DNA of 64,000 nucleotides from Deltaproteobacteria bacterium. Lineage in GTDB: Bacteria; Myxococcota_A; UBA9160; SZUA-336. The stretch spans positions 1 to 64,000 of the forward strand of contig JAJDAK010000078.1 of assembly GCA_029261895.1 (NCBI GenBank), given 5' to 3'. Positions within the stretch are counted from its first letter, which is position 1. Each line of letters starts with the position of its first letter. The translations under genes and the position numbers were made by a program. The notes below the pieces were generated by a model. That model searched no databases. It saw only the letters and a list, made by a program, of their open reading frames with translations, and was not told the origin of the DNA. Shown piece after piece: positions 33,899 to 44,514 of this stretch.

Positions 33899-34882
33899 TC
33901 AGAATGACTTACTGAGATCCATGTCTGAATACAATGTCTCGACCTCGTCGATGTAGCCATTGAACTTCAGCGTCGGGCGTTTGCGAAATTCACCGATGCG
34001 CCGCTCGCGTTTCTGACTCCAACGCGGATGGTTGACCTCGGGATTGACGTTCGCGTAGAAGCCGTACTCGCTTGGGCCTTCCATATTCCAAGTGGTCGGG
34101 GGTTCTTTCTCCGTGAGATGAATGCGAACGATCGACTTGATGCTCTTGAAACCGTATTTCCACGGTACCACCAGGCGAAGGGGCGCGCCGTTTTGGTTGG
34201 GCAGCACGCGGCCGTACATGCCGGAGGCGAGGATCGCTAGGGGATGCATGGCTTCATCCATTCGTAGACCTTCTCGGTACGGCCAATCCAGAATCTTTCG
34301 CCGCTGCCCGGGCATTTGCTTCGGATCGACGAGGGTTTCAAACGCCACGTACTTGGCTTTGGACGTCGGCTCGAAGCGTTTTAAGATCTTGCCCAGAGGT
34401 ACGCCGATCCAAGGAATCACCATTGACCAAGCCTCGACGCAGCGCAGCCGATAGATCCGCTCTTCGAGATCTTCAGGCCGCATCAAGTCATCTACATCGA
34501 GTGTGCCGGGCTTACCGACTTCGCCGTCGACCTTTACCGTCCATGGGCGCGCCACAAGCGTGTGTGCGTTTTTACCCGGATCTTCTTTGTCCGTGCCGAA
34601 CTCGTAAAAGTTGTTGTAGCGCGTCGCGTCTTTGAAGGGCGTTTGCGCTTCGTCGGTGTCGTAGGTCTTATTCGATTTCGCTTTGAGTTCCGTCAAAGTT
34701 CCAGTCGTGGGCTGTGGCGATCGGCCCGCGGCAGGTTCGCATGCGGCGATGAGCGGCAATGCCGCCAATGCAGCTCCGGTGTAGATGCCGTTCTCGATGA
34801 ACTCACGGCGTCGCAGGTAGATCGACTCCGGCGTGATTTCATGTTCTTTGGCGTCACTCGGACGTGGAATTCGTATCAACAT
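33899..34882 (-). CDS. msrP: MsrP, periplasmic molybdopterin methionine sulfoxide reductase
   Basis: MsrP (YedY; 327 aa from ATG 34882) repairs oxidised methionine in envelope proteins using a molybdopterin cofactor. A twin-arginine type signal ([20 protein letters not shown]) precedes residue 50. The Mo-ligating Cys is in [15 protein letters not shown], and [18 protein letters not shown] is another hallmark. A start 8 codons upstream (34906) is possible; 34882 matches the family start. The gene begins inside the last 29 nt of rmuC and is followed after 6 nt by msrQ, so the three are likely co-transcribed. Confidence 0.95.
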   Translation of the reverse strand: MLIRIPRPSDAKEHEITPESIYLRRREFIENGIYTGAALAALPLIAACEPAAGRSPQPTTGTLTELKAKSNKTYDTDEAQTPFKDATRYNNFYEFGTDKEDPGKNAHTLVARPWTVKVDGEVGKPGTLDVDDLMRPEDLEERIYRLRCVEAWSMVIPWIGVPLGKILKRFEPTSKAKYVAFETLVDPKQMPGQRRKILDWPYREGLRMDEAMHPLAILASGMYGRVLPNQNGAPLRLVVPWKYGFKSIKSIVRIHLTEKEPPTTWNMEGPSEYGFYANVNPEVNHPRWSQKRERRIGEFRKRPTLKFNGYIDEVETLYSDMDLSKSF

Positions 34883-36128
34883 GGCTTGCGATCTCCGATG
34901 CCTCACCGTCGCCCAACGTTTCAGGCTCGGGCGCGGGGCGTGTCATGCGTTCGACGGGCTCGATCCGGGTGAGGTCGTCTCCGCCTGCTGCGCCGAGCTC
35001 CTTGAAGCGTCGCGCCGAGGTCATGACCCGGGTTTCAAAAGACCCGGCGGCGCGGTTATACGAGTCCACCGCGCGATCGAGGCCTTTGCGGACGCCATCG
35101 AAGTGGCCCGCAAGGGTGGCGATCCGATCGTAGAGTGTTCGGCCCAGTTGGCTGATCTCTTTGGCGTTCTCGGCGACCTTTTCCTGCCGCCAGCCGTACG
35201 CGACCGCCCGAAGCAGCGCGATCAACGTCGTGGGGCTCGCCGGGATGACCCGCTGTTCAACGCCAAATTCAATCAGCGAAGGATCGTATTGCATCGCCGC
35301 GCTGAAAAATGTTTCGCCGGGCAGAAACATCACCACGAACTCCGGCGCCGGCTGAAACTGATCCCAATATCCCTTTGTACCGAGTGAGGTCATATGGGCT
35401 CGCACCCGTCGTGCATGGTCTTTGAGTAAAATTTCGCCTTTGGCATCGTCGCTGGATTCAGTCGCATTCAGATACGCTTCCAGCGGTGCCTTGGCATCGA
35501 TGACGATGTTCTTGTTCCCGGGTAAGCGCACCAGCATATCCGGTCGGAGACGTGACATCTCCGCCTCCGATGAGACTTGTTGCACGAAATCGCAGTGATC
35601 CAGCATTCCGGCGAGCTCAACCACACGCTTCAACTGGATTTCTCCCCAACGTCCGCGTACGGTCGGCGCGCGCAGTGCTTTGACCAGGTTCGTTGTCTCG
35701 GAGTGGAGTTGTTGTTGGACCATGGCCACGTTCTTGAGCTGCTCGGTCAATTGCGCGTAATGTCCGTGCCGTTCTTTTTCCACCTCGCCGAGTTTTGCAT
35801 CCACCTTGATCAACGATTCCTGCAGCGGTTTGACGAGCCGGTCGATCGCTTTCTGGCGTGAATCGAGATCCTGCTTGGCGCCTTGCTGAAACTCGCCCAG
35901 TGAGGACTTCGCGAGTTCCAGAAAGCTCTGGTTGTTCTTATGCAGCGCCTCGGCGGACATGGCTTGGAACGCGTCGCGCAGCTGTGTTTCCGCCTGCTGA
36001 AGCGCTTCGAGCTTGGCGTCGCCCGTGCGTCGCTCGCTGCCGAGCAACGTGCGTGAAACCCAAGCGGCGGCGGCGGCACCCAGCAAGGCACCGACGGCGA
36101 AAGCGACAATAGTTTCCCACCCCATCAT
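34854..36128 (-). CDS. rmuC: RmuC family DNA recombination protein
   Basis: RmuC (424 aa from ATG 36128) has an N-terminal membrane anchor ([19 protein letters not shown]), a long coiled coil (residues 40-170) and the RmuC nuclease-like domain. Signatures are [32 protein letters not shown] and [16 protein letters not shown]. RmuC limits inversions at short inverted repeats in E. coli and has been linked to anti-phage defence. ATG 36125 is equally possible, and a longer frame reaches 36149; no ribosome site discriminates. Its 3' end overlaps the start of msrP. Confidence 0.92.
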   Translation of the reverse strand: MMGWETIVAFAVGALLGAAAAAWVSRTLLGSERRTGDAKLEALQQAETQLRDAFQAMSAEALHKNNQSFLELAKSSLGEFQQGAKQDLDSRQKAIDRLVKPLQESLIKVDAKLGEVEKERHGHYAQLTEQLKNVAMVQQQLHSETTNLVKALRAPTVRGRWGEIQLKRVVELAGMLDHCDFVQQVSSEAEMSRLRPDMLVRLPGNKNIVIDAKAPLEAYLNATESSDDAKGEILLKDHARRVRAHMTSLGTKGYWDQFQPAPEFVVMFLPGETFFSAAMQYDPSLIEFGVEQRVIPASPTTLIALLRAVAYGWRQEKVAENAKEISQLGRTLYDRIATLAGHFDGVRKGLDRAVDSYNRAAGSFETRVMTSARRFKELGAAGGDDLTRIEPVERMTRPAPEPETLGDGEASEIASHVDTNSTSE

Positions 36129-36303
36129 TTCGAGGGGGATTATGCACATAAAAACAGGCCTTGGCTTCCCCTACATGCACATCGGCAAGTCGTGCCGCCG
36201 ATTTGTGCTTCCAACGTTGAATAGCTCGCTTGGGACCGATGTTGCGGCCCTGTTGCGCATCGGTCGCTAAAGGCGCCGAGCTTGCATCCATAGAGGGCAA
36301 GCT

Positions 36304-37161
36304 ATGATTTTCTTCGTAACCACCGAGCGGAACCGCAAGACGATCGATCGCTATTTGGCGTCGTGGGGCCGCGACCAGCTCGGGCGGACGCAAGTATTTA
36401 GCTACGACAGGTTCCTGGAACTACGCCGTTTCAGTCCGGGCGCCTATGTTTTTGGTGATCTGGAACAGCTGACCGAGACGCAACGTTGTGGGGTTACCGA
36501 GTGCTGGGAACAACTCGATGGAAAGCCTGGGTATCAGCTCTTGAATCACCCCGTGCGATCGCTGCGCTGCTTGGAGCTACTGACACGAATTCATGAACTA
36601 GGCTCGAAGCGTTTTGGTATTTGTCCGCCTTTGCTGGAACCCGATGACGACGGTCGGTTTCGTCGCTACTCAGCTTTCTGTGTGGGTGGCAACGTGATCG
36701 CGCGTCAATTGCTCTTTACACCGGACGGGTCGGGAGCGGATGCGGTAGACGCGGAATCCGAGCAGGTGGCAGAAGAGCTTGAGTACCTAGAAACGAATCC
36801 GCATAAGCAGGATCTCGCGGAGATCTTTCGCTTCGCGCGCATCGACTACGGACGACTCGACTACGTGGTGATGGATGAAAAGCTTCTCGTTTGGCGCCTC
36901 CACACGAATCCAACGATCCTGCACGCAAATCACGCGGAAGCAGGACCGAGGCACGAAGCGCACCAGATTTTCGACGTGCGGTTTTCGCTGGCGTGGAATC
37001 GATTGGCCGTCGGTCCAGACGGCGATACGAAACTTGAAGATCGCGCCGTCACGTTCTATCGCGCCGCGCGTGAATCGCTCAGCACTTCGGGACTGACCCG
37101 CAGCTGGCTGGGGCAGCACTTGCTCGACTGGGCACGCAGGGTTCGGTTAAAGCTCCAGTGA
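36304..37161 (+). CDS. conserved hypothetical, ATP-grasp-like C-terminal region
   Basis: This 285-aa soluble protein is not one I can name. The C-terminal half contains RFARIDYGRLDYVVMDEKLL followed by VWRLHTNPTIL, which mirrors the metal-binding strand and Glu/Asn-Thr-Asn-Pro motif of ATP-grasp enzymes (usually D-x-NTNP), so a degenerate or novel ATP-grasp ligase is inferred. The N-terminal half (VTTERNRKTIDRYLASWG) is alpha/beta-like. ATG 36304 is preceded by TAGAGGG 6-7 nt upstream, which could serve as ribosome site or -10. It overlaps the convergent peroxiredoxin by 15 nt. Confidence 0.6.
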   Translation: MIFFVTTERNRKTIDRYLASWGRDQLGRTQVFSYDRFLELRRFSPGAYVFGDLEQLTETQRCGVTECWEQLDGKPGYQLLNHPVRSLRCLELLTRIHELGSKRFGICPPLLEPDDDGRFRRYSAFCVGGNVIARQLLFTPDGSGADAVDAESEQVAEELEYLETNPHKQDLAEIFRFARIDYGRLDYVVMDEKLLVWRLHTNPTILHANHAEAGPRHEAHQIFDVRFSLAWNRLAVGPDGDTKLEDRAVTFYRAARESLSTSGLTRSWLGQHLLDWARRVRLKLQ

Positions 37162-37599
37162 TCCTAAGACCTGCTCGAGTTCCTCGGCGGTGCGCCGAAA
37201 CACCGGCCAATCCGTCTTTACGTACTTGATCGTTCCGTCCCTACCCACCAACACGAGTTTTCGCTGGGTGATCCCAAGCAGTCCTAACGCGTCATAAGCG
37301 CGGCAGGTTTCTTTACTGCTATCCGATACTAGCGGGAACGGCAGGTCGTACTTTTTCGCGAATGCTTCATGCGACTCTACGGACTGTGGATTGATCCCAA
37401 GTACTTGGACCTGCAGCGTAGAGAATTTCCCAAGGTTGTCGCGATAGTCGCAGAGCTGTTTGGTGCAAACCGGCGTATCGTCACCAGGATAGAAAACCAG
37501 CAGAACGGGGCCGTTCTGTATCAGGTTGCGCAGACGGATGCGTCCCCGCGTCGATGGGAGTTCGAAATCCGGTGCGAGTTGAGCGACTTCGGTGGACAT
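37147..37599 (-). CDS. bcp: peroxiredoxin, Bcp/PrxQ type
   Basis: This 150-aa protein is an atypical 2-Cys peroxiredoxin that reduces hydroperoxides with thioredoxin. The N-terminal APDFELPSTRGRIRLRNL and the active site YPGDDTPVCTKQLCDYRD contain the peroxidatic Cys (about residue 46) and the resolving Cys five residues on, the Bcp pattern. It is cytosolic. AGGAGGT lies 6 nt before ATG 37599. Only 27 nt separate its start from the divergent methyltransferase gene, whose -10 box overlaps this leader. Confidence 0.93.
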   Translation of the reverse strand: MSTEVAQLAPDFELPSTRGRIRLRNLIQNGPVLLVFYPGDDTPVCTKQLCDYRDNLGKFSTLQVQVLGINPQSVESHEAFAKKYDLPFPLVSDSSKETCRAYDALGLLGITQRKLVLVGRDGTIKYVKTDWPVFRRTAEELEQVLGSLEL

Positions 37600-37614
37600 T
37601 CAACGACCTCCTGA

Positions 37615-37620
37615 TAGTTT
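37615..37620 (+). promoter_or_regulatory. extended -10 box TGATAGTTT, leaderless methyltransferase gene
   Basis: TAGTTT preceded by TGA ends 6 nt before ATG 37627. It lies immediately beyond the ribosome site of the divergent bcp gene, so the two transcription units overlap. Confidence 0.45.
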
Positions 37621-37626
37621 GGTCAT

Positions 37627-38178
37627 ATGGACAAGGACTATTTCGTCGACTATTGCGGGGGTGGGTCGTACGACGAGAACTACATCTACCATAGCCGTGT
37701 GGTTGAATGCATCGATCTTGTGGATCGACTCGGACTCGAGATGGATTCAGTGCTGGTGCTCGGCGCTGCCACAGGCCGGGTTTTGGAGCACTTCAATGCC
37801 GCCTGGGATATCCGTCCCCATGGCTGCGAAATCAGTCGTTGGGCGCATCGCCGTATTCCAGCAGGCTACCGAGACCGAATCCGTTGCATGGATATGCGCC
37901 GTTACGTCGCGAATTGTGTCCGCAAGCGGAAGCATTTTGATCTGCTTTTTTCCAATTCGCTGGTCTACTTGGCCGCGGCAGAGGTCCCCGAGTTTCTGGT
38001 GCAATGCGCGGAGGTATCGGATTACTTCCATTTCTGGAGCAGTACGTCGGAAGATCACGAGCCCAATGATTCCTACCGACAAACGCTGAAACCCCGCGCA
38101 TGGTGGGGCGAACGCTTTCGCGAGGCGGGCTTTCGAGGCACCCGAAGCCCCTACCTGTGGCGCACCGTATCCGCCTGA
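37627..38178 (+). CDS. SAM-dependent methyltransferase-like protein
   Basis: This 183-aa protein has a class I methyltransferase-like core: the SAM loop VLVLGAATGRVLEHF (residues 41-55), the acidic strand end GCEISRWAHRRI and the strand FDLLFSNSLVYL. The protein lacks an obvious substrate-recognition domain, and the C-terminal WWGERFREAGFRGTRS resembles small-molecule methyltransferases. The acceptor is unknown. The start has no ribosome site but a -10 box 6 nt upstream. It is followed by the penicillin acylase gene, which has its own -10 box. Confidence 0.78.
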   Translation: MDKDYFVDYCGGGSYDENYIYHSRVVECIDLVDRLGLEMDSVLVLGAATGRVLEHFNAAWDIRPHGCEISRWAHRRIPAGYRDRIRCMDMRRYVANCVRKRKHFDLLFSNSLVYLAAAEVPEFLVQCAEVSDYFHFWSSTSEDHEPNDSYRQTLKPRAWWGERFREAGFRGTRSPYLWRTVSA

Positions 38179-38189
38179 CGACTTTGGTC

Positions 38190-38195
38190 TAGAAT
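38190..38195 (+). promoter_or_regulatory. -10 box TAGAAT, leaderless penicillin acylase gene
   Basis: TAGAAT ends 7 nt before ATG 38203. The upstream in-frame ATG at 38194 overlaps the box itself and is therefore an unlikely start. Confidence 0.5.
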
Positions 38196-38202
38196 GCGCT
38201 GC

Positions 38203-40416
38203 ATGCGGATTCAGCGTAAAAAACAGTCGTTCGAAATCGGTCCTTATCACGTAACACTTTCGCGGACAGCGCATGGTGTCATGCGGATTGCTGGCCAAGA
38301 TGAGTTTTCGATCGCTGCCGGTATTGGCTTGGCCCATGGCATCGATCGCATGTTGCAGATGTCGTTGGTGCGCTTGATCGGGCAGGGCCGATTGAGTGAG
38401 TGCCTTGCTGCAGACGATGAAAGCCTCGAGGTCGATTATTTTTCACGCGAACTCGGGTTCGCACGCAGCGCCGAAGCCGATCTACCACAGCTCGAGCCCG
38501 AAGTGCTGCACTGGCTCGAGGCTTACGCGGCCGGTGTGAACTATGGCTTGGCCGAGCACGGCTACCCGAACGAGTTTCGGCTGATGGGATACCGGCTCGA
38601 CCCCTGGCGACCCGTGGACTCCCTGCTCACGAGCGCGCTCACGACGTATGCCGGACTCGCTCAGACTCAGGCGGACGCAGAGCTTTTCATCATTCAAGCG
38701 ATTCACGCGGGCGCAGACTTGGGGAAATTGAAATCGCTCTTCGCGCCGCATCTCGATGGACTTACGCCGGAACTGGTGGATTTAATTCGTCAGACCGAAC
38801 TCCACCAACCGCTGCTCCCGAAGGCGGCGCTTTTTCATCGTGTGGTACCGCCGCCGATCGCCAGTAACAACTGGGTGGTTGCAGGACGGAAATCCCAGTC
38901 CGGCTCGACGCTGGCGGCGTTTGATCCCCACCTTGAGATCAATCGACTCCCCGCGGTTTGGTATGAATCGACGCAAGTCTTGCCTGAAGACTTTCGTTCT
39001 GGAATCAGCATGCCCGGTGTTCCTGGCATGGTGATGGGTCGATCCCGTCATTACGCTGCGGGTTTGACCTACGGCTTCATGGACATGGTGGATCACTACA
39101 TCGAGGAGGTCCGCGATGGCAAAGTTCGCCGTGGCGACGTCTTCGAACCTCTACGCGTTCGCGATGAGCTGATTCGGCGCAAGGGCAAGCCATCGATCAA
39201 ACACCGTGTATGGGAAAGCCGTCACGGCGTCATCGACCTCGCGCGCCAAGCCGATAAGCCAGAGGATGGCTACTGCTTCTCTCGCGCCTGGGCCTGCGCG
39301 GAAGCAGGTAGCGCGTGTAGCATGAACGCGTTGTATCGCTCGATGTCGGCAAAGTCCGTCCTCGAACTGCAGGACATCGTCTGTGAAAGCGCGATCTCCA
39401 GTAATTGGTTGATAGCTGATCGAGATGGCCACATCGGTTATCAACAGTCGGGACGCCTACCGATACGCGAACATTCTGGTTTGCACCCCGTGCCGGGTTG
39501 GGATGAACGCTTTGATTGGCGGGGCTTTTTCCCCGGACGCGACCTCGCGCGTGTAACCGACCCGGACGAGGGTTATCTTGCAACGGCGAACGACGAGAAG
39601 CATGCCGTTGGTACGCAGTTAAGTGTCAATTTGCCGATGGGACCGTATCGTGCGGATCGCATCCGTGGTGAACTGGCGAAAGACGATGAGTGGACCATCG
39701 TCAAGATGAAACGCCTGCAGTCAGATTTATATTCGCTGCAAGCCGAACGCTTCATGCCGTTGATACGACCGCATCTTTCAAGCGGGCCGATTGGCGACCT
39801 CATGCTCGGCTGGGACCTGCGCTACAACGCCGATGCACGCGCACCAACGTTGTTTGAGGCTATATACACTGAATTGTTACATCTCGTGTTTGGTCTTGGT
39901 TTCCTCGGCAGCGAGTTTTGGAACGAGGTTGTCGGCGAAACCTGCATCATGACGGATTTTTATGGTTTCTTTGATCGTGTGTTGCTGGGTGATGAGGAAC
40001 TCTGGTTCGAAAAACGTGCACGCGAAGAGGTCTTTGCAGATGTCGTACGTCGCGTGACCTCGCGCTACCCGACTGTGGATCGAGTGCCGACTTGGGGGGA
40101 GGAGCGCCAGATTATGATGACGCATCTCCTGCTCGGCGGCCGCGTCCCGCGTTTCTTCGGCTATGACGTGGGTCCGATCGTGCTGGAGGGCAATCGCGCC
40201 ACGGTGGTTCAGGGCGTGATCTATCGCGCTCATGGACGCCTGTCGACCTTCGCACCCTCGTATCGAAGTGTGATGGAGTTGGCAGACGACGCGATCCACA
40301 CCTCCCTTCCGGGCGGGCCCTCCGATCGACGCTTTTCAAGATGGTATAGGAACGATCTCGATCGTTTTCTGCGCTACGAATACAAGATCTTGCGAGGTTC
40401 CGATCCGCCGCAGTAA
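38203..40416 (+). CDS. penicillin acylase family Ntn hydrolase, no signal peptide
   Basis: This 737-aa protein belongs to the penicillin amidase family (also acyl-homoserine lactone acylases), which self-cleave before a Ser that then serves as N-terminal nucleophile. That Ser is residue 221, in IASNNWVVAGRK (the SNNW motif), and an AFDPHLEINRLPAVWYE substrate-pocket segment follows as in the family. Most relatives carry an N-terminal signal peptide, but this one begins MRIQRKKQSFEIGPYHV with none, so it appears cytoplasmic. The start is set by TAGAAT 7 nt upstream. The natural substrate is unknown; a lactone or amide is possible. Confidence 0.87.
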   Translation: MRIQRKKQSFEIGPYHVTLSRTAHGVMRIAGQDEFSIAAGIGLAHGIDRMLQMSLVRLIGQGRLSECLAADDESLEVDYFSRELGFARSAEADLPQLEPEVLHWLEAYAAGVNYGLAEHGYPNEFRLMGYRLDPWRPVDSLLTSALTTYAGLAQTQADAELFIIQAIHAGADLGKLKSLFAPHLDGLTPELVDLIRQTELHQPLLPKAALFHRVVPPPIASNNWVVAGRKSQSGSTLAAFDPHLEINRLPAVWYESTQVLPEDFRSGISMPGVPGMVMGRSRHYAAGLTYGFMDMVDHYIEEVRDGKVRRGDVFEPLRVRDELIRRKGKPSIKHRVWESRHGVIDLARQADKPEDGYCFSRAWACAEAGSACSMNALYRSMSAKSVLELQDIVCESAISSNWLIADRDGHIGYQQSGRLPIREHSGLHPVPGWDERFDWRGFFPGRDLARVTDPDEGYLATANDEKHAVGTQLSVNLPMGPYRADRIRGELAKDDEWTIVKMKRLQSDLYSLQAERFMPLIRPHLSSGPIGDLMLGWDLRYNADARAPTLFEAIYTELLHLVFGLGFLGSEFWNEVVGETCIMTDFYGFFDRVLLGDEELWFEKRAREEVFADVVRRVTSRYPTVDRVPTWGEERQIMMTHLLLGGRVPRFFGYDVGPIVLEGNRATVVQGVIYRAHGRLSTFAPSYRSVMELADDAIHTSLPGGPSDRRFSRWYRNDLDRFLRYEYKILRGSDPPQ

Positions 40417-40455
40417 TTCCTCATCGCTACCGTCGAGCCGCCGAAATAAATAAGG

Positions 40456-42543
40456 ATGGATGGAAGACGTGCGGTCTTAGTCGGGTCGGCGCTACTGGCG
40501 CTGCTGAGCGCGATTGCGTTCGCACCGGTCTGGAACAACGACTTCATCAACTACGACGATCCGATCTACATTACCGACAACCCCACGGTGAAGTCGGGGC
40601 TGACGGCCGACGGCATCGTATGGGCCATGAAGTCGGGACGTACCGGGAACTGGCATCCGTTGACCTGGATGTCCCATATGATCGATGTCGACCTCTACGG
40701 TCTCGAACCCCGCGGGCATCATCTTACGAGTTGGTTCTTCCACACGCTGAGTGGTCTGTTGTTATTTCTCATCCTCGGCATGCAAACGTGCGCTTGGCGC
40801 TCGAGTTTCTTGGTTGCGCTGCTGTTCTTGGTCCACCCCCTGCGCGTGGAGTCGGTCGCTTGGGCCGCCGAACGCAAAGACGTCTTGAGCACATTTTTCG
40901 GCGTACTTTCGATCGGAGCCTATTTCCGCTGGACCGCGCACCGAGGATTAGCGCGTTATAGCGTGCTTGCGATCGTATTTATGCTGAGTCTGATGTCGAA
41001 ACCGATGCTCGTAACTTTGCCGTTTGTTTTCTTGCTGCTCGACTATTGGCCGCTCGGACGCTTCGGTTCCGAACGCAATCCGCGACCGATTTATCGTCCG
41101 CCATTTGCGTTGGTGCGCGAGAAAATTCCTCTCTTCGCGATCACACTTGCGGTATCGGTGATCGTTTTCTTCGTACAACAGCATCAGGGTGCGGTGCGCA
41201 CGATGGGAGAAATCCCGCTGGGCTCGCGTTTAGGCAACGTGTTCGTTTCCTACCTGGTTTATGTCTGGAAAACGCTGATTCCAACCGGGCTAGGGGTTTT
41301 CTACCCGCATCCGGAACATCGGATCTCAGAGCTCGGCGTCGTCACGGGTCTCGTCGGCGTACTCGTCACGACATTCGTGCTACTTCGGCATTCGCGACGC
41401 TGGCCGCAAGCGGTCGTCGGCTGGTTTTGGTTTCTCGGCACCTTGGTACCTGTCATCGGGTTGATCCAGGCTGGCGGGCATGCCTACGCGGATCGATTTA
41501 CGTATTTTCCTCAGATCGGTCTCGGGTTCTTGGCGCTTTGGCATCTCGGGACTCTCAAGCCTACGTCTCGGCTCTGGGGCGGAATTGCGTTCGCTGTAAG
41601 CATCCTGGTGCTGCTTACGTTTCAGCAGACCGCGCGCTGGCACGATAGCGCGACGCTGTTTCGCCACACGGCTGAAGTCACCACGCGCAATCATCTCGCG
41701 TTCAACCAGCTTGGGGTCGCACTTGATACTGCGGGAAGAGAGGACGATGCGAAAGAAAGTTTTCTCAAAGCGCTGAAGTTTCGCCCCGGCTATCGTTCGG
41801 CGCAGCGCAATCTTGATTCGCTTGGGGACGATGTTGCCGATACGGCAAGCGTCATTACCCGATACCAAGCAGATCTCGCCAAGGACCCGGAGAGCGCGGA
41901 AGCTCACTTCAATCTTTCCCGCGTGCTGATTCGAGCGGAGGACTGGCAGGCAGCGGAGCGGCATCTACGTGAGGCTGCGAGGCTGCGCCCGGGTTTTGCA
42001 TCGGCCGAAACGCAATTGGGCCGCGCGCTGGATGAGCAGGGTCGTGAAGACGAAGCATTGGTTTTCTTCGATGCCGCTGCACGGAGCGACCCACGTGATC
42101 CCGTCGCCCGCTTCAACTACGCAAACGCGCTCCACCGTGCCAGGCGGCCGACCTTGGCTTTGCGCGAGGTTGACGCCACGCTTGAACTCGATCCTACGCG
42201 ACAGAGCGCCCATCAGCTTCGGGGAATACTGTTGTCATCGTTAGGAAGGCACGAGTCTGCGGCAGAGAGCTATCTCGAAGTGTTGAAACTCAATCCAGAC
42301 CATGTCGAGGCGCACTACTATCGGGCGGTTTCGTTGACGCTTGCAAAACGTGGCGCGGAAGCGGTCGACCACTACCATCGCGTGATCGAGCTGCGCCCCG
42401 GTCATGCCGAGGCGCACTTCAATCTCGCGGTCGTCCACATGCATGCGTCGCAGCCCGATGAGGCGCGCATGCATTTGCAACGAGTTCTCGAAATTGAACC
42501 CGGCAATGAAAACGCCGCGCGTTACCTGGCCGAGCTCAACTAA
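40456..42543 (+). CDS. TMTC-like membrane protein with TPR repeats (copy 2)
   Basis: This 695-aa protein is a paralogue of the one at 26833-28509, with the same membrane half (residues 5-395) and a longer TPR array (residues 410-695; about eight repeats such as [20 protein letters not shown] and [20 protein letters not shown]). Loop motifs are [14 protein letters not shown] and [12 protein letters not shown], close to copy 1. Protein O-glycosylation is the best inference. ATG 40456 is preceded by AAGG only, so a second ATG two codons on remains possible. Its end overlaps the convergent ogt by 8 nt. Confidence 0.85.
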   Translation: MDGRRAVLVGSALLALLSAIAFAPVWNNDFINYDDPIYITDNPTVKSGLTADGIVWAMKSGRTGNWHPLTWMSHMIDVDLYGLEPRGHHLTSWFFHTLSGLLLFLILGMQTCAWRSSFLVALLFLVHPLRVESVAWAAERKDVLSTFFGVLSIGAYFRWTAHRGLARYSVLAIVFMLSLMSKPMLVTLPFVFLLLDYWPLGRFGSERNPRPIYRPPFALVREKIPLFAITLAVSVIVFFVQQHQGAVRTMGEIPLGSRLGNVFVSYLVYVWKTLIPTGLGVFYPHPEHRISELGVVTGLVGVLVTTFVLLRHSRRWPQAVVGWFWFLGTLVPVIGLIQAGGHAYADRFTYFPQIGLGFLALWHLGTLKPTSRLWGGIAFAVSILVLLTFQQTARWHDSATLFRHTAEVTTRNHLAFNQLGVALDTAGREDDAKESFLKALKFRPGYRSAQRNLDSLGDDVADTASVITRYQADLAKDPESAEAHFNLSRVLIRAEDWQAAERHLREAARLRPGFASAETQLGRALDEQGREDEALVFFDAAARSDPRDPVARFNYANALHRARRPTLALREVDATLELDPTRQSAHQLRGILLSSLGRHESAAESYLEVLKLNPDHVEAHYYRAVSLTLAKRGAEAVDHYHRVIELRPGHAEAHFNLAVVHMHASQPDEARMHLQRVLEIEPGNENAARYLAELN

Positions 42544-43036
42544 TTCGAGATTCGTGCTCAAGTAACCATTGCTTGCGCGCGAGTCCGCCAGCGTACCCAT
42601 GAAGTGATCCGTTCGACGCTAATACACGATGGCAGGGCACGATCAATGCGATCGGGTTGCGCCCGTTGGCTGCACCCACAGCGCGTGCCGCGGTCGGTCG
42701 TCCCAGTCTGTGGGCCAGTTCCCCATACGACAGCGTCTCGCCGCAACGGATCTTCCGTAACGCGCGCCAGACTTTCTCCTGGAATTTTGTTCCGCTCAAG
42801 TGGATCTTGATGCGATCGAGTGCTTCCGCGTCACCGCCAAGATACGCATGAACAAGTTTCGCTGCGACCGAAGGCCTCTTGCGCGGAACCAGTTTCACGG
42901 CTTCGAAGCGGGATTCGAGCAGTCGTAGCATGCGCGACTCGCAATCTGCGAAGTCAAGTGCGACCACGTCCTCATCTCTTGTGACCAAGAGGATCTCGCC
43001 TGTGGGGGATGGAATGTTTTCCAGCACGAAAGTCAT
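42536..43036 (-). CDS. ogt: methylated-DNA--protein-cysteine methyltransferase
   Basis: Ogt/MGMT (166 aa) removes O6-alkyl groups from guanine by transfer to its own Cys. The active site [18 protein letters not shown] is preceded by [20 protein letters not shown] and [11 protein letters not shown], all hallmarks. ATG 43036 overlaps the TGA of the Ada-AlkA gene (ATGA), and AGGAG stands 8 nt upstream, so the two are translationally coupled. Together they give a small alkylation-damage operon. Its end overlaps the convergent TPR gene by 8 nt. Confidence 0.95.
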   Translation of the reverse strand: MTFVLENIPSPTGEILLVTRDEDVVALDFADCESRMLRLLESRFEAVKLVPRKRPSVAAKLVHAYLGGDAEALDRIKIHLSGTKFQEKVWRALRKIRCGETLSYGELAHRLGRPTAARAVGAANGRNPIALIVPCHRVLASNGSLHGYAGGLARKQWLLEHESRIS

Positions 43037-44508
43037 TGTGCGTCTCCTGTTGAACTCTGCCAAAGCAGTACCGCGGCGTACGCACGCCAAGGTCGCCAGG
43101 CCTCGGATTTTTCAAGTAGCCGTTTCTCGGTGATCGGCTTACCCGCATCCATGAACGCTTTGCGTAGACCCAGGTCGGATGCGGGAAACGCGTCGGGTTC
43201 CCGTAATGCGCGCATCGCGATGTAATGCGCGGTCCAATCGCCGATTCCGGGCAGTGCACGTAGCGATTCGATGGTCGCTTCCAAATCACTCGCACCATCG
43301 AGCATGAGTTCGTTATCGGCGACTGCGTGCGCGAGGCCCTGGATAGCGAACGCCCTCGATTTTGGTAAACCGATATCCGTGAGATCCGCCTGCGCGAGAA
43401 CTTCGGGTTTGGGAAAAATCAGCCGGAGGCCGTCCGGCAATTCGCCAAGACTTCCGTTCAACGCTTCGCCGTATTTCGCCGCCACGCGCCCGGCGAGCGT
43501 GGTCGCACCCTTTATACTGACCTGTTGACCGAGGATCGCTCTCACTGCGAGTTCGAACCCGTCCCACGCACCGGGAACGCGTACGCCACGATGCGAGCGC
43601 AGCGCTTTCCGAAGTCGCGGATCGGATCGCAATGCGCTTGCGATAGTCGCCGGGTCGGCACCCAAATCAAAAACGCGGCGTAGGCGTTCGACCGCGTGGA
43701 TCAATGCCTGGGGCTCCGAGACTCGAATGCGTGCCTCCAAGAAATTCGCATCAGCAACGGAGCAAACTTCGACAAAGCCGCGTGCGGATCCAAGTTCAAT
43801 CGTGCGTCTGTATACGTTCTTATCGGCGACTTCTACGCCCGGTGTTGCACGCAAGGCCAGGAATTCGAGCAAGGAGCGCCAGTGAAACGGGGGTCGAAAC
43901 GGCAGTTTCAGTATAAGATCCGAACCCGAAATCTCCGCCCTTTTTGTCGAGCGGATCTTCCGCAATTCACGCGGCGAGCGTTGATAGGTCGCACGGACGG
44001 CGTCGTTGAAACGTCGCAAGCTCGAGAAACCGGATGCGAACGCGATCTCTGTGATGGACAGCTGTGTTTCATCGATGAGATTTTTTGCGAAGAGGATCCG
44101 ACGGTTCTGCGCGATGCTAACGGGTGATGCTCCCAAATGTGCTTGGAAGAGTCGCCGCAGTTGTCGTTCACCGATGCCAAGGCGTTCCGCAAGTGCGTCA
44201 ACGCTACCTTCGTCCAGCGCACCGTTGGTGATCAAACGCAACCCGCGCGACACGGTCGCGGAGGTTCCAAGCCATGCCGGTGTTCCGGGTGACGCCTCGG
44301 GCCGGCAGCGTAGGCAGGGACGGAAGCCGGCTTCCTGCGCGGCTGCCGCTGAGGCGACAAAGGTGCAGTTTTTTCTCAGTGGCGTGCGGGCGGGGCAGAT
44401 CGGCCGACAGTAGACGCCCGTCGTTTTCACGGCGATGAAGAAGCGACCGTCAAAGCGCGCGTCGCGTGCCTTCATGGCCTTGTAGCAGCGGTTCTGGTCC
44501 AACGACAT
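43033..44508 (-). CDS. Ada regulator-AlkA DNA glycosylase fusion
   Basis: This 491-aa protein fuses the Ada methyl-phosphotriester domain (residues 1-75; zinc Cys in [12 protein letters not shown] and RPCLRCRPE), an AraC helix-turn-helix (residues 85-185; [20 protein letters not shown]) and an AlkA 3-methyladenine glycosylase (residues 200-491; [13 protein letters not shown] and the HhH motif [18 protein letters not shown] with catalytic Asp in [11 protein letters not shown]). It both senses alkylation and excises damaged bases. The start has TAGAAT exactly 6 nt upstream and no ribosome site. Ogt follows, overlapped as ATGA. Confidence 0.95.
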   Translation of the reverse strand: MSLDQNRCYKAMKARDARFDGRFFIAVKTTGVYCRPICPARTPLRKNCTFVASAAAAQEAGFRPCLRCRPEASPGTPAWLGTSATVSRGLRLITNGALDEGSVDALAERLGIGERQLRRLFQAHLGASPVSIAQNRRILFAKNLIDETQLSITEIAFASGFSSLRRFNDAVRATYQRSPRELRKIRSTKRAEISGSDLILKLPFRPPFHWRSLLEFLALRATPGVEVADKNVYRRTIELGSARGFVEVCSVADANFLEARIRVSEPQALIHAVERLRRVFDLGADPATIASALRSDPRLRKALRSHRGVRVPGAWDGFELAVRAILGQQVSIKGATTLAGRVAAKYGEALNGSLGELPDGLRLIFPKPEVLAQADLTDIGLPKSRAFAIQGLAHAVADNELMLDGASDLEATIESLRALPGIGDWTAHYIAMRALREPDAFPASDLGLRKAFMDAGKPITEKRLLEKSEAWRPWRAYAAVLLWQSSTGDAQ

Positions 44509-44514
44509 GGCGCG

